Origin: Pseudochrobactrum asaccharolyticum
Lineage (GTDB): Bacteria; Pseudomonadota; Alphaproteobacteria; Rhizobiales; Rhizobiaceae
Assembly (NCBI RefSeq): GCF_003314995.1
Contig: NZ_QNRH01000003.1
Span: forward strand, 196,553-260,552
Direction: 5' to 3'
DNA length: 64,000 nt
Part shown: positions 47,206-56,304 of the stretch, one piece after another
Layout: each line of letters begins with the position of its first letter
Numbering within the stretch: the first letter of the stretch is position 1
Notes under the pieces: model-generated
What the model saw: only the letters and a program-made list of their open reading frames with translations
Told to the model about the DNA's origin: nothing
The model's database searches: none
Program-made: the position numbers and the translations under genes

Positions 47206-47217
47206 GTATTGCAATAC
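47206..47217. promoter_or_regulatory. Perfect 12-bp palindrome GTATTGCAATAC
   Basis: Lies 75 bp upstream of the IclR start, within GTATCGTATTGCAATACTTG. IclR-family proteins commonly bind short palindromes of this size between themselves and the divergent operon they control. It is the best candidate for IclR binding here. Confidence 0.45.
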
Positions 47218-47291
47218 TTGTGATCGCATGTTAATATCGAAACATAAATCTCCCTTCTGCGTCAAGAGTTTTTTGCAATTGGAGCGTTTCA

Positions 47292-48071
47292 TTGAGTGAA
47301 AGTGATAGAAATCCTTTAATTATCAGCTCGTTAGTAAAGGCGATAACCCTGTTGAAAGCCTTTGATGAAGGCAATGCGGTGTTGGGGATTTCTGATCTCG
47401 TGCGCATTACGGGTATGGAAAAGAGCAGCGTGCAACGCATATTGGCAACGCTATATTCCGAAGGCATGCTCAATCGTGACAATCACAGCAGACGCTATCG
47501 CTTGTCCAACCAGTGGTTGCACATGGCTTATGCGCATTATATTGCCGAGCCACTGACCTCACAGGTCATGCCGCGCTTGTTTGCGTTGCAGCAGCAGACC
47601 GGACAGTCCTTCAATCTGGCAGAGATATGCGGAACATCGATTATTTATTCGGTGCGATTGCCCGTGCAGCGCACGAATTTTGAGGGCACTTTGGTGGGGA
47701 GAACCCATCCTGCGCTGAATACCTCCGGTGGTCGTGCTATTGTCTCAACATGGGATGCTGCTGCAAGAGAAGAGGCGGCACAAAACTGGCCGCTGACAGA
47801 ATATACGCCACGTACCACTGTGGATCGCACGGAGATTGCGGAACTGGTTGAGCAGGCACGTCAGGACGGCTATGCCTTGTCCGTGCAGGAAGTTTTGCTC
47901 AATGAAATCGGCATCGCAGCGCCGGTAAAATCAGCCACCGGCAAAGCCCGAGCGGCCATTCATTGCTCTGTTTCTATGGCCGACTGGTCATTGGAGCGGG
48001 TACGTAAAGAAATAGCTCCAATATTGGTGGACGCTGCACGTACTTTTTTTGATCCGGGAGAGGAAGATTAG
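47292..48071 (+). CDS. IclR-family transcriptional regulator
   Basis: 259 residues; TTG start with GGAG seven bases upstream. N-terminal winged helix (about 8-70: ALLKAFDEGNAVLGISDLVR-like run, then SSVQRILATLYSEGML) and the C-terminal IclR effector domain (about 75-255) with QTGQSFNLAEICGTSIIYSV, HPALNTSGGRAIVS and LLNEIGIAAPVKSATGKARA. It is read away from the peptide importer/gamma-glutamyltransferase/M20/racemase operon across a 397-bp control region and is its likely regulator. Confidence 0.9.
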   Translation: MSESDRNPLIISSLVKAITLLKAFDEGNAVLGISDLVRITGMEKSSVQRILATLYSEGMLNRDNHSRRYRLSNQWLHMAYAHYIAEPLTSQVMPRLFALQQQTGQSFNLAEICGTSIIYSVRLPVQRTNFEGTLVGRTHPALNTSGGRAIVSTWDAAAREEAAQNWPLTEYTPRTTVDRTEIAELVEQARQDGYALSVQEVLLNEIGIAAPVKSATGKARAAIHCSVSMADWSLERVRKEIAPILVDAARTFFDPGEED

Positions 48072-48237
48072 ACCATCTTCCGCTGAGTTATAAGTAGGTA
48101 ACGTGCGAATTCTTATTAAAGACACACGAGTATTGCGCTATACAGTGTGAGTGAAGGTTAAATATTTAAACATTTCCCTTGAATATATTAATTTATATTG
48201 GTGAAATAATTACATCGTTGGTTTGATCGAAGTTTGG

Positions 48238-48273
48238 CAGAGGCATCACAATAGAGGATGGTGCCTCTGTTTT
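48238..48273 (+). terminator. Terminator between the convergent IclR and nrdF genes
   Basis: CAGAGGCA (48238-48245) and TGCCTCTG (48262-48269) form an 8-bp stem, followed by TTTT on the plus strand. It is 167 bp past the IclR stop and 21 bp past the nrdF stop on the other strand, so it may serve both. The 48072-48237 stretch is A+T-rich with no gene. Confidence 0.6.
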
Positions 48274-48293
48274 ATGGATTGAGCGTTTACAGA

Positions 48294-49716
<1,423 letters not shown>

Positions 49717-49784
49717 GAATTGATCCGTTCATTATTTGATTAGGCGTCTGTGTTTTCTCGAAAGGAAGAACTATACGACCCTTG

Positions 49785-49829
49785 AAAAAAAAACGCGCGA
49801 GAATACGGTCTCATGTCCGGTGAGGACAT
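49785..49829 (-). terminator. Attenuator-like element in the nrdI leader
   Basis: Reading the minus strand, ATGTCC and GGACAT form a 6-bp stem (49813-49829), a small GAGA/TCTC stem follows, and then nine consecutive T residues (49793-49785), 69 bp upstream of the nrdI start. A T9 tract behind hairpins inside a leader is typical of a terminator or attenuator. Alternatively it ends a short transcript started at the upstream NrdR-controlled promoter. Confidence 0.45.
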
Positions 49830-50141
49830 AAGTTGACGGTTGCAGCAGATGGTTAGCAGGGGAGTTGAGTAACGACGAGAATTCGTCGTAGCGTTTATGC
49901 GCTATACGTTAAATTGGCCGGACGGTTTTTGAGATTGAGCACTCAGCCGCACGGAATGTATTTTCGAGAGTGATGATGATCATTGGTGTGGAGGTGCTGG
50001 CACGGCGGGATCCTCATCTGTGTTACTTGACTGGTGACAGGGGTGCTTTTGCAGTTTACGCCTGCATCATGTGTTCATAATTCGTGTTCCACAATAGGAA
50101 GACTTTCCTGATCAGATCGCTCTTTTCAAGTTGGTGAAAAT
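49830..50141. other. Gene-free part of the nrdI leader
   Basis: About 310 bases with no supported ORF on either strand. I looked on the minus strand for a decayed nrdH and found neither a CxxC-encoding stretch nor a long open frame. A small hairpin is present: ACGACGA (49872-49878) with TCGTCGT (49883-49889). Confidence 0.5.
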
Positions 50142-50192
50142 CAATATGTGGTGATTGATTGTCAAATCAGTGATTTGATGCACTATATATAG
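50142..50192 (-). promoter_or_regulatory. Pair of NrdR boxes upstream of nrdIF
   Basis: CTATATATAG (50183-50192), inside the perfect palindrome ACTATATATAGT, fits the NrdR consensus acaCwAtATaTwGtgt. A second, weaker match CAATATGTGG lies at 50142-50151. Their centres are 41 bp apart, about four helical turns, as expected for NrdR, which binds paired boxes. NrdR is the universal repressor of ribonucleotide reductase genes. The distance to nrdI (about 430-470 bp) is unusually long. Confidence 0.65.
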
Positions 50193-50201
50193 TTGTCATA
50201 T

Positions 50202-50215
50202 TTGATTCAGGTCAA
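50202..50215. promoter_or_regulatory. FNR/FixK-like site next to the NrdR boxes
   Basis: TTGATTCAGGTCAA matches the FNR-type consensus TTGAT-N4-ATCAA at 9 of 10 fixed positions. It lies 10 bp from the stronger NrdR box. It would give oxygen-dependent control of nrdIF; single matches of this kind also arise by chance. Confidence 0.35.
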
Positions 50216-50433
50216 TAGCTGTAGTTCACGAAAATGTTTTTTTGACAGGTGGCTAAGTCAGGATGCCCCGCATAACCGCTGAGGAGGTCCGTTACAGGCT
50301 CAGGCTTTTGCGCTTGTGTTAAAGGGGGTGGTAATGCTATGTACAAATTGTCGCACTTTAAGCGATCGTAAGCGTTAACGTTACTCAACGCGCACGCCTG
50401 AGACCAATCTGTTGGCTCTCTGGGAGTGCGCTG

Positions 50434-50574
50434 ATGTATTGTATGACGCTTACCAAAAAAACTTGCCTGATGGTTGATATTCAACCGGCTAAATGGCCTG
50501 AAGAATCCGGTAGTTTTTACGATAATACTCCAGCGTATTTTACAGAGCCGCCAACCACAGCGATCATAAAATAA
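50434..50574 (+). CDS. Possible small protein of 46 residues, unrecognised
   Basis: ATG at 50434 with a good GGGAG site seven bases upstream, ending at TAA 50572-50574. The product starts MYCMTLTKKTCLMVD and is rich in Pro and Thr near its end (FTEPPTTAIIK). I recognise no family. The surrounding 50216-50668 stretch has no other supported gene. The start signal is the only positive evidence; it could be chance. Confidence 0.25.
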   Translation: MYCMTLTKKTCLMVDIQPAKWPEESGSFYDNTPAYFTEPPTTAIIK

Positions 50575-50668
50575 ATAATGCCCATCCGTATGTATGTGAG
50601 GGCAGTGTATTTAATGATATTTGCTGTGCTGAGCAGTCTTGGGTTCCATTCGTTTTAAGGAGCCTGCA

Positions 50669-51334
50669 ATGACACATTTTACTTCCCCCGAAATATCCTC
50701 TCTGCTTAAGCAGCTTTTTGCTGATGCCGATGAAGCAGAAGTATTATATGACCAGCAAATAGCGGGTAGCACATTTGAAGCCGGCAAAATCAACCGTGCT
50801 GACTATAGGGGTTTTTATACTTTGCTCAAAGATCAGCCCCTAGCTGTATCTCGTGAAACCGGTGTTCTTCTTTATATGCTCGCTCGTGCTGTCGGTGCAC
50901 GCACCATCGTCGAATTCGGAACATCTTTCGGTATATCCACGATCCATCTCGCATCAGCACTCCGTGATAACGGTGGAGGTCTCCTGATCGGTAGCGAATT
51001 TGAATCTTCAAAGGTTAAACGGGCGCGTCAAAACATTGATGCGGCAGGATTGTCCGATTTGGTTGAAATACGGGAAGGTGATGCGCTGGAAACCTTTGCG
51101 CGTGATTTGCCGGAGCAGATTGATTTCGTTTTGATGGATGGCGCTAAAAATCTCTACCCGTCAATCTTGACACTTTTAGAAGGGCATATACGGGCGGGCG
51201 CGCTGATTATTGCGGATAATGCAGACGCAAGTCCGGAATATATCGAGCGGGTAAGATCCGTCGAAAATGGTTACCTCTCTGTGCCGTTTTCTGCAGATGT
51301 GGAGCTGTCATTTTATTTAAAGGCAGCATTCTGA
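50669..51334 (+). CDS. SAM-dependent O-methyltransferase (family 3-like)
   Basis: 221 residues from the ATG at 50669, which has AAGGAG upstream; an earlier in-frame ATG at 50639 has no ribosome site. Rossmann-type methyltransferase: motif I in TIVEFGTSFGISTIHLASAL, the acidic residue in GSEFESSKVKRARQNI, and DFVLMDGAKNLYPSIL with the metal-site Asp typical of catechol/caffeoyl-CoA-type O-methyltransferases. The substrate is unknown, and the neighbours give no clue. Confidence 0.85.
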   Translation: MTHFTSPEISSLLKQLFADADEAEVLYDQQIAGSTFEAGKINRADYRGFYTLLKDQPLAVSRETGVLLYMLARAVGARTIVEFGTSFGISTIHLASALRDNGGGLLIGSEFESSKVKRARQNIDAAGLSDLVEIREGDALETFARDLPEQIDFVLMDGAKNLYPSILTLLEGHIRAGALIIADNADASPEYIERVRSVENGYLSVPFSADVELSFYLKAAF

Positions 51335-51340
51335 ACAGCG

Positions 51341-51433
51341 CCTAGGTCTGACAAGACCTGGGCGGACTGCTTGAAAATTCTCCGTAGTAACAACCGATCA
51401 TTGATATGCGGATACGGTTAAACCGTGTCCGCA
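51341..51433 (+). terminator. Two hairpins after the methyltransferase gene
   Basis: CCTAGGTCT (51341-51349) pairs with AGACCTGGG (51354-51362) around GACA, 9 bp with one G-U. TGCGGATACGG (51407-51417) pairs with CCGTGTCCGCA (51423-51433), 11 bp with one G-U, 19 bp before the DUF1127 start. Neither has a strong T-tract. The first probably ends the methyltransferase mRNA; the second may be part of the DUF1127 leader. Confidence 0.5.
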
Positions 51434-51452
51434 GCGTGTAATGGTGTGAGTT

Positions 51453-51647
51453 ATGATTAGGGTGGGCTGTGAAGTGGCATCTAAAGTCCGGCTCTGGTTC
51501 AGAGCTGTCGTTTCAGCACGAAAAATGTTGCGCAAAAGCAATCGGTCGGGTGATTTGTCCAGTCATCTGCTACGCGATATTGGCAGGTTAGAATATGATC
51601 AGAAGTATAAGCAAACATCAGTACATAAAGCGGAGAGAGGATCCTGA
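51453..51647 (+). CDS. Small DUF1127 protein
   Basis: 64 residues, basic. The LSSHLLRDIGRLEYDQ segment matches the C-terminal core of DUF1127 (usually LxDxGL), preceded by an amphipathic Arg/Lys-rich helix. Small DUF1127 proteins in alphaproteobacteria have been linked to RNA turnover and to phosphate or stress responses. The ribosome site is weak, and a long hairpin precedes the start. The stretch after it (51648-51862) holds no gene. Confidence 0.65.
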   Translation: MIRVGCEVASKVRLWFRAVVSARKMLRKSNRSGDLSSHLLRDIGRLEYDQKYKQTSVHKAERGS

Positions 51648-51862
51648 GTACACAATTTTTTGGATGGGCTGGTAGGTGTGCAGGCTGAAACTTTTAAGCA
51701 TTGATTATAAAAAAACGGTCATGGGTACGGGCAAAATATCAAGCGATGGATATGCCTCACAGCCCGACATACCGAATGGCTGTCTGTTGTGAACGATGCG
51801 AGAGCTACACTCTGCAGATATATGGATAAACAGGTTCCGTACGGCAGGTGATGCGGTATAAG

Positions 51863-51877
51863 CGGGGAAAATCCCCG
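51863..51877 (-). terminator. Short hairpin at the end of the DMT transporter gene
   Basis: CGGGGA and TCCCCG form a 6-bp stem with a 3-base loop, 3 bp past the transporter's stop codon on the minus strand. No long T-tract follows, so it is a weak candidate. Confidence 0.4.
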
Positions 51878-51880
51878 TTG

Positions 51881-52807
51881 TTATTTTCGTGTCCAGTTAA
51901 TAGCACATATGCCTGCAATAACGGCAATTCCGCCTGCAAATATGGACGATGTTATTGTTTCACTAAATAGTAACCAGCCAAAGAAAACGCCGGTAATCGG
52001 GTTAAGAGCAATAAATGCCCCTGATCTCATGGCGCCAACACGGCGAATAGCCTCATAATATAGTATGTAAGCCAGAGCTGATCCAAATGCGCCGAGATAG
52101 ATGAGGCTGATCCATTGTGCTGCTCCGAGCTGTTCGATGCTTGCCGGAATGGTTGCAACAGGCTGGCTGAATAAGGCGCTTACAACCAGCATGGCTGTCC
52201 CGAGCCAGATTGAATAGGTAACGGTCGCGAACGGACCAAGGATACGGGAAAGATTCGGCGAGAAAACGCTGTAGATTACCCAGGATGCCACGCAACCGAG
52301 AATAAGAATATCGCCTTTGCTGACAGCAAGTGACGATGAAAGTTCGCCACGGGACATGATAACTGTGCCGGCGCCGAAAAGACTAAGAAAAATCCCGAGA
52401 ATTTTTTGTTTGGAGAGTTGTTCACCCAGAAAAATACTGGCAGCAATTGCGATCATCGCCGGATTAATGGCGATAATCAGCGAAGCCCGTGATGCCTCTG
52501 TGGACTGTAATCCGAGAAAGAAGAATATATTATATGTGAATATGCCGAAAAAACCCAAAAATGCCAGTGATGCCCATTGTTTGTAATTTGGCAAAGGCAA
52601 ACGGGTGCCGGTAATGAGCAGATAAATGGCAAGCGTGATACTGGCCAGTAAAAACCTGAGTGCCGCAATAAGAGGCGGCGGCATTTCGCCAGCCAAAAAG
52701 CGCCCTGCTACAAAAGTTCCTCCCCAGATAACCGATACCAGCACCAGCATTGCATAGGTACGCGGGAGGGAAAAAGAGGAACAGGCTTCGGGGGACGGAT
52801 TACGCAT
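51881..52807 (-). CDS. DMT-family (EamA) transporter
   Basis: 308 residues with ten predicted membrane helices in two EamA halves (about 15-145 and 160-300). Typical sequences are VSVIWGGTFVAGRFLAGEMP at the start of the first half and PITGVFFGWLLFSETITSS in the second. Family members export metabolites such as amino acids or small drugs. The ATG follows CGGAG. It stands alone, so its substrate cannot be inferred. Confidence 0.9.
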   Translation of the reverse strand: MRNPSPEACSSFSLPRTYAMLVLVSVIWGGTFVAGRFLAGEMPPPLIAALRFLLASITLAIYLLITGTRLPLPNYKQWASLAFLGFFGIFTYNIFFFLGLQSTEASRASLIIAINPAMIAIAASIFLGEQLSKQKILGIFLSLFGAGTVIMSRGELSSSLAVSKGDILILGCVASWVIYSVFSPNLSRILGPFATVTYSIWLGTAMLVVSALFSQPVATIPASIEQLGAAQWISLIYLGAFGSALAYILYYEAIRRVGAMRSGAFIALNPITGVFFGWLLFSETITSSIFAGGIAVIAGICAINWTRK

Positions 52808-53375
52808 TACAGGCTCCGGAAATATTCCGACCCAGTATACTTATGACGTTTTGCAATCAAATCAGTAAGAGTACTTCGATCGGTACACGAAGTGCTTTTG
52901 ATATCGCAGTCTGCGTATAATATCAAAGCAAATACACGATTAGTGTATGAGCAATCTGGCCGTGGCCAGCGTGACAGAAAATCAATATATTTTATCGTAT
53001 AAATTGGCGTACTTCAAAGCAAGAACCAGCAGGTGCTTGACTTTGTCGACAGAAATAAAACTGGTATTGACTGCCCTATTTAAAAATAAGGCCGGTTTGG
53101 GTTGTAGAAGTAACCGGTGTTCAAGGTCTTGTTTTCATGGCAATAGTGCTAAATGTTGTCCATTGCGAATGAAGATTTCATCGCAGGAAAAAACAATCAG
53201 TGAAGAATAGCAGGCATTTGAATTGCAGGAAGGCTCAGGTTGTTTTTGTCGTCATGACGCCGGCTGCAGCTTTGCCGGTACTCTTACCCATGAAGCGATT
53301 GATATTTGAATGATATTATTATTGTTTGTAACATTCCCATAGCTGTCACTATACAATAATAGGGATGCAGAATAC
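52808..53375. other. Gene-free region between the DMT transporter and the nucleotide-catabolism operon
   Basis: About 570 bases. An 87-codon frame (52947-53210) has no ribosome site or recognisable family, and I do not accept it. A compact hairpin lies at 52897-52927: TTTGATAT with ATATCAAA outside and CGCAG with CTGCG inside. ACTTCG (52873) and CGAAGT (52888) form another inverted repeat. These may belong to the transporter promoter. Confidence 0.5.
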
Positions 53376-53411
53376 ATACCGGCCGATACCTGTTACCGCT
53401 CCGGCCGGTAT
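53376..53411 (-). terminator. Hairpin at the end of the phosphoketolase/phosphorylase operon
   Basis: ATACCGGCC (53376-53384) and GGCCGGTAT (53403-53411) form a 9-bp perfect stem with an 18-base loop, 17 bp past the phosphorylase stop. No T-tract follows on the minus strand. Confidence 0.55.
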
Positions 53412-53427
53412 TGTCTTTGCTGCGGCA

Positions 53428-54948
53428 CTACACAGTTAGCTGAAGGTCAACCAGAGTTTCGGCCTCATTGGCAAACTCTACAGCATAGGTCAGTTCACCT
53501 GGTGCAGCTGCATAGATCGTGAATAAGGACTGTCCTTTGCGCACATGATCGCCAAGCCGCACTTCCATCCGTATACCGGCACCGGTTGAGCGCGGTGCAC
53601 CGGCAAGTTTGGCCACGCGTGCAAGATTGCGGTTATCAATATTATGCACGATACCGTCAGCAGGAGCTGTCACTGTGTAAAAGTGCGGCGCAATCTCAGG
53701 AATTTTCAAACCGCCCTGAGCAATGCAAATATCGCGGAATTTTGCCCAAGCGCGGCCATCAGCGATTGTTGCTAAGGCAAGAGCAGTGCCCTGACCTTTT
53801 TCTGCAGCACCACCGATTTCGAGTGCTGCCCCTGCGAGTACGGCAGCACGTTCCCGCAAATCCTGCGGCGCTCCGTCTTCATTACGTAACACGGCCAGCA
53901 CATCCAATGCTTCAAGTGCAGGGCCAATGCCGTTCCCAACCGGCTGACTGCCATCAGTATAAAGACAGGCGACGGTCAGGCCGAACTCTTTGCCGACAGT
54001 GGTGAGCAGCTTAGCCAGTTTATCAGCCGCCTCAATACTTCTGATCTTAGCTGTGGGACCAACAGGAATATCAATCACCACATGGGTGGAACCGGCTGCA
54101 ACTTTTTTCGACAGGACAGAAGCGACAAGTTGCCCCTCCGTATCAATATCAAGATCGCGTTCTATACGAATGAACACGTCATCTGCAGGGCTGAGCTGGA
54201 CAGCTCCGCCCCATGCCATGCAGCCGCCTTGCTCTTTGACAACCTGTTTGAGCTTGCCCAGTTCCAGATTAACAGGGGTCATCGTTTCCATTGTATCTGC
54301 TGTGCCAGCAGGGGAAGTGATGGCGCGTGAAGATGTCTTGGGCATAGTCAGCCCGTGAGCTGTGACAATTGCCACCACGAGTGGTGTTGTACGATTACCG
54401 GGCAGGCCGCCGACACAATGTTTGTCGAGAACAATATCCTTGTTCCAGTTTAAACGCTCACCTGCACCGATCATGGCCTTGGTGAGATAGATCGTTTCTT
54501 GTGTATCAAGCGGCGGTGTTGCGCTGGCGGTGAGAAATGCGGCCAGATGCACATCTGTATAACGACGTGCCACCACGTCATCAATAATAGCGCTGAGCCC
54601 GTTATAGTCGAAACGGTTGCCGTAAATCCGGCTGCGAATATGGGAGAGCGATGTTAATGCAGGCGGGTGGGTTACTTCCACCGGATCACCTTCCTCAACG
54701 CCGAGCAAATCCCATGCCGTTTGCGATAAGCCGATCGTATCCAGAGCGAGCAGATCACTGTCGATCTGTAAGAGCTCGGCATAAACAGACCGGTCACCGG
54801 CATAGACCTGTACATGCGAACGCGAGGACAGCCCCGCTGAATGACAGGCCGGACAATCGGTACGCATGATAACAACCGCCTGATCATGGGTAAAAAGCCC
54901 TAATCGTTTGGCTTTCAGCGGCGGGTGATCACAGATAACGCTGCTCAT
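53428..54948 (-). CDS. Archaeal-type AMP / thymidine phosphorylase
   Basis: 506 residues. It has the extra N-terminal domain (about 1-95) seen in archaeal AMP phosphorylases and absent from E. coli DeoA (440). The nucleoside-phosphorylase core follows: DKHCVGGLPGNRTTPLVVAI, TSSRAITSPAGTADTMETM and EQGGCMAWGGAVQLSPADDV, then the C-terminal domain. Archaeal relatives phosphorolyse AMP, CMP and UMP to ribose 1,5-bisphosphate plus base; databases often call the bacterial ones putative thymidine phosphorylase. The start overlaps the metallo-beta-lactamase gene's stop by 4 bp. It is the last gene of an operon with PRPP synthetase-like, phosphoketolase and acetate kinase genes, which supports nucleotide catabolism. 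Confidence 0.88.
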   Translation of the reverse strand: MSSVICDHPPLKAKRLGLFTHDQAVVIMRTDCPACHSAGLSSRSHVQVYAGDRSVYAELLQIDSDLLALDTIGLSQTAWDLLGVEEGDPVEVTHPPALTSLSHIRSRIYGNRFDYNGLSAIIDDVVARRYTDVHLAAFLTASATPPLDTQETIYLTKAMIGAGERLNWNKDIVLDKHCVGGLPGNRTTPLVVAIVTAHGLTMPKTSSRAITSPAGTADTMETMTPVNLELGKLKQVVKEQGGCMAWGGAVQLSPADDVFIRIERDLDIDTEGQLVASVLSKKVAAGSTHVVIDIPVGPTAKIRSIEAADKLAKLLTTVGKEFGLTVACLYTDGSQPVGNGIGPALEALDVLAVLRNEDGAPQDLRERAAVLAGAALEIGGAAEKGQGTALALATIADGRAWAKFRDICIAQGGLKIPEIAPHFYTVTAPADGIVHNIDNRNLARVAKLAGAPRSTGAGIRMEVRLGDHVRKGQSLFTIYAAAPGELTYAVEFANEAETLVDLQLTV

Positions 54949-56303
54949 AGTTTAAATTCCTGATCCTGCCGGGGTACGATACTATCCCAGCCCAACTCGC
55001 GGCCAATCCGGATGCGCAGCCCTTCAGATGCATCTGGCTCACCATGAACGATGAATGTTTTTCTTGGCGGATGTTTAAAGCCGGAGAGCCAGCGGATCAG
55101 TTCATTCGCATCCGCATGACCGGAAAGCGTATCAATATGCGCAACCTCGGCATTAACCGGCACCCACATGCCATGAATTTTGAGCTCTTTCGCACCTTCA
55201 CGCAATGCACGTCCGCGTGTTCCTGCCGCCTGAAAACCTGCCAGCAGGATGGTATTTTTCATATCCGGTGCGTAATTCTTAAGGTGATGGAGAATACGAC
55301 CGCCTGTCGCCATACCGGAAGCGGAGATAACCACTTTCGGATAAGGATTGTTGTTGATCGCTTTGGAATCCTCGACCTCCTCCGTGTAGCGCGCGATTTT
55401 ATAAGCTTCGCGGGCATCATCCGGTGAAAGTTTATGATCCTGCATATGACGGCTCATCAATGTTGTTGCATCAATGGCCATCGGACTGTCGAGAAAGATC
55501 GGCACTGAACCTAAGCGTCCTGCCTGTTTCAGTTTCCAAAAATAATAAAGCAGCTCCTGCGCACGACCGACAGCAAAAGACGGGATCACTAATGTACCGC
55601 CACGCTTGATCGTTTTCTCTGTTATTGCGCCCAGAGCTTCGGCCGGATCGGTATGATCGTGCAGCCTGTTACCATAAGTGGATTCAACAACCACATAATC
55701 GGCTTCTTTGACTGAAACCGGATCCGGCATCAGCGGATGATTATAGCGGCCAATATCACCGGAAAATACGATACGTTTTCCGCCCCAGTCTATTTGCACA
55801 TTGGCGGCGCCGAGAATGTGACCGGCATGACGAAAACGAAAGCGCAAATCGTCAAGAATAGTAATGGTCTGGTCAAAGTCAGCGGTTGAAAAATGTCCCA
55901 GCGCAATTTCAGCATCACGTGCCGTATAAAGCGCTAATGCCGGTGCATGTTTTGTCAGTTTGTGCCGGTTGAGAAAATCGGCATCTTTTTCCTGCAAATG
56001 GCCGCTGTCTTTCAGGATCAGTTCGGCAACATCACGGGTTGCCGCAGTTGAATAGATTTTGCCGCGAAAGCCCTCTTTGACAAGACGGGGCAGATAACCG
56101 CTGTGATCCAGATGAGCATGGGTCAGAATAACAGCATCAATATCACGGGCAGGAATACTGAGACTTTCCCAGTTTAATTCACGCAGGTTTTTCAGCCCCT
56201 GAAACAAACCGCAGTCAATCAGTACATTATGCCTGCCATTTGAGAGCAGATGCTTGGAGCCTGTTACCGTTCCGGCAGCGCCTAAGGATTTTAATGTCAG
56301 CAT
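54945..56303 (-). CDS. Metallo-beta-lactamase / beta-CASP ribonuclease-like protein
   Basis: 452 residues from the ATG at 56301-56303 (GGAAAG upstream); the frame extends upstream inside the preceding gene without family match. MBL motif ILTHAHLDHSGYLPRL, then the beta-CASP and RNA-specific motifs: IPSFAVGRAQELLYYFWKL, VISASGMATGGRILHHL and FIVHGEPDASEGL. The build matches bacterial CPSF73-like RNases such as Thermus TTHA0252. Likely activity is endo- or exonucleolytic cleavage of RNA. The start lies 1 bp after the PRPP synthetase-like stop codon, and its end overlaps the phosphorylase start, so the three proteins are tightly co-produced. Confidence 0.9.
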   Translation of the reverse strand: MLTLKSLGAAGTVTGSKHLLSNGRHNVLIDCGLFQGLKNLRELNWESLSIPARDIDAVILTHAHLDHSGYLPRLVKEGFRGKIYSTAATRDVAELILKDSGHLQEKDADFLNRHKLTKHAPALALYTARDAEIALGHFSTADFDQTITILDDLRFRFRHAGHILGAANVQIDWGGKRIVFSGDIGRYNHPLMPDPVSVKEADYVVVESTYGNRLHDHTDPAEALGAITEKTIKRGGTLVIPSFAVGRAQELLYYFWKLKQAGRLGSVPIFLDSPMAIDATTLMSRHMQDHKLSPDDAREAYKIARYTEEVEDSKAINNNPYPKVVISASGMATGGRILHHLKNYAPDMKNTILLAGFQAAGTRGRALREGAKELKIHGMWVPVNAEVAHIDTLSGHADANELIRWLSGFKHPPRKTFIVHGEPDASEGLRIRIGRELGWDSIVPRQDQEFKL

Positions 56304-56304
56304 A

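Larger units (their letters stand above)
46910..47291. other. Divergent control region between the second peptide operon and the IclR gene
   Basis: About 380 bases with no gene. It must contain promoters in both directions. Two palindromes described separately (47127 and 47206) are the only structures I consider significant. Confidence 0.6.

Noticed and set aside
50212-50484. 90-codon minus-strand frame next to the NrdR boxes
   Set aside because: No family, no good ribosome site; examined as a possible nrdH but has no CxxC motif and is not thioredoxin-like.
52947-53210. 87-codon plus-strand frame
   Set aside because: No ribosome site and no recognisable pattern; probably chance in an A+T-rich gap.
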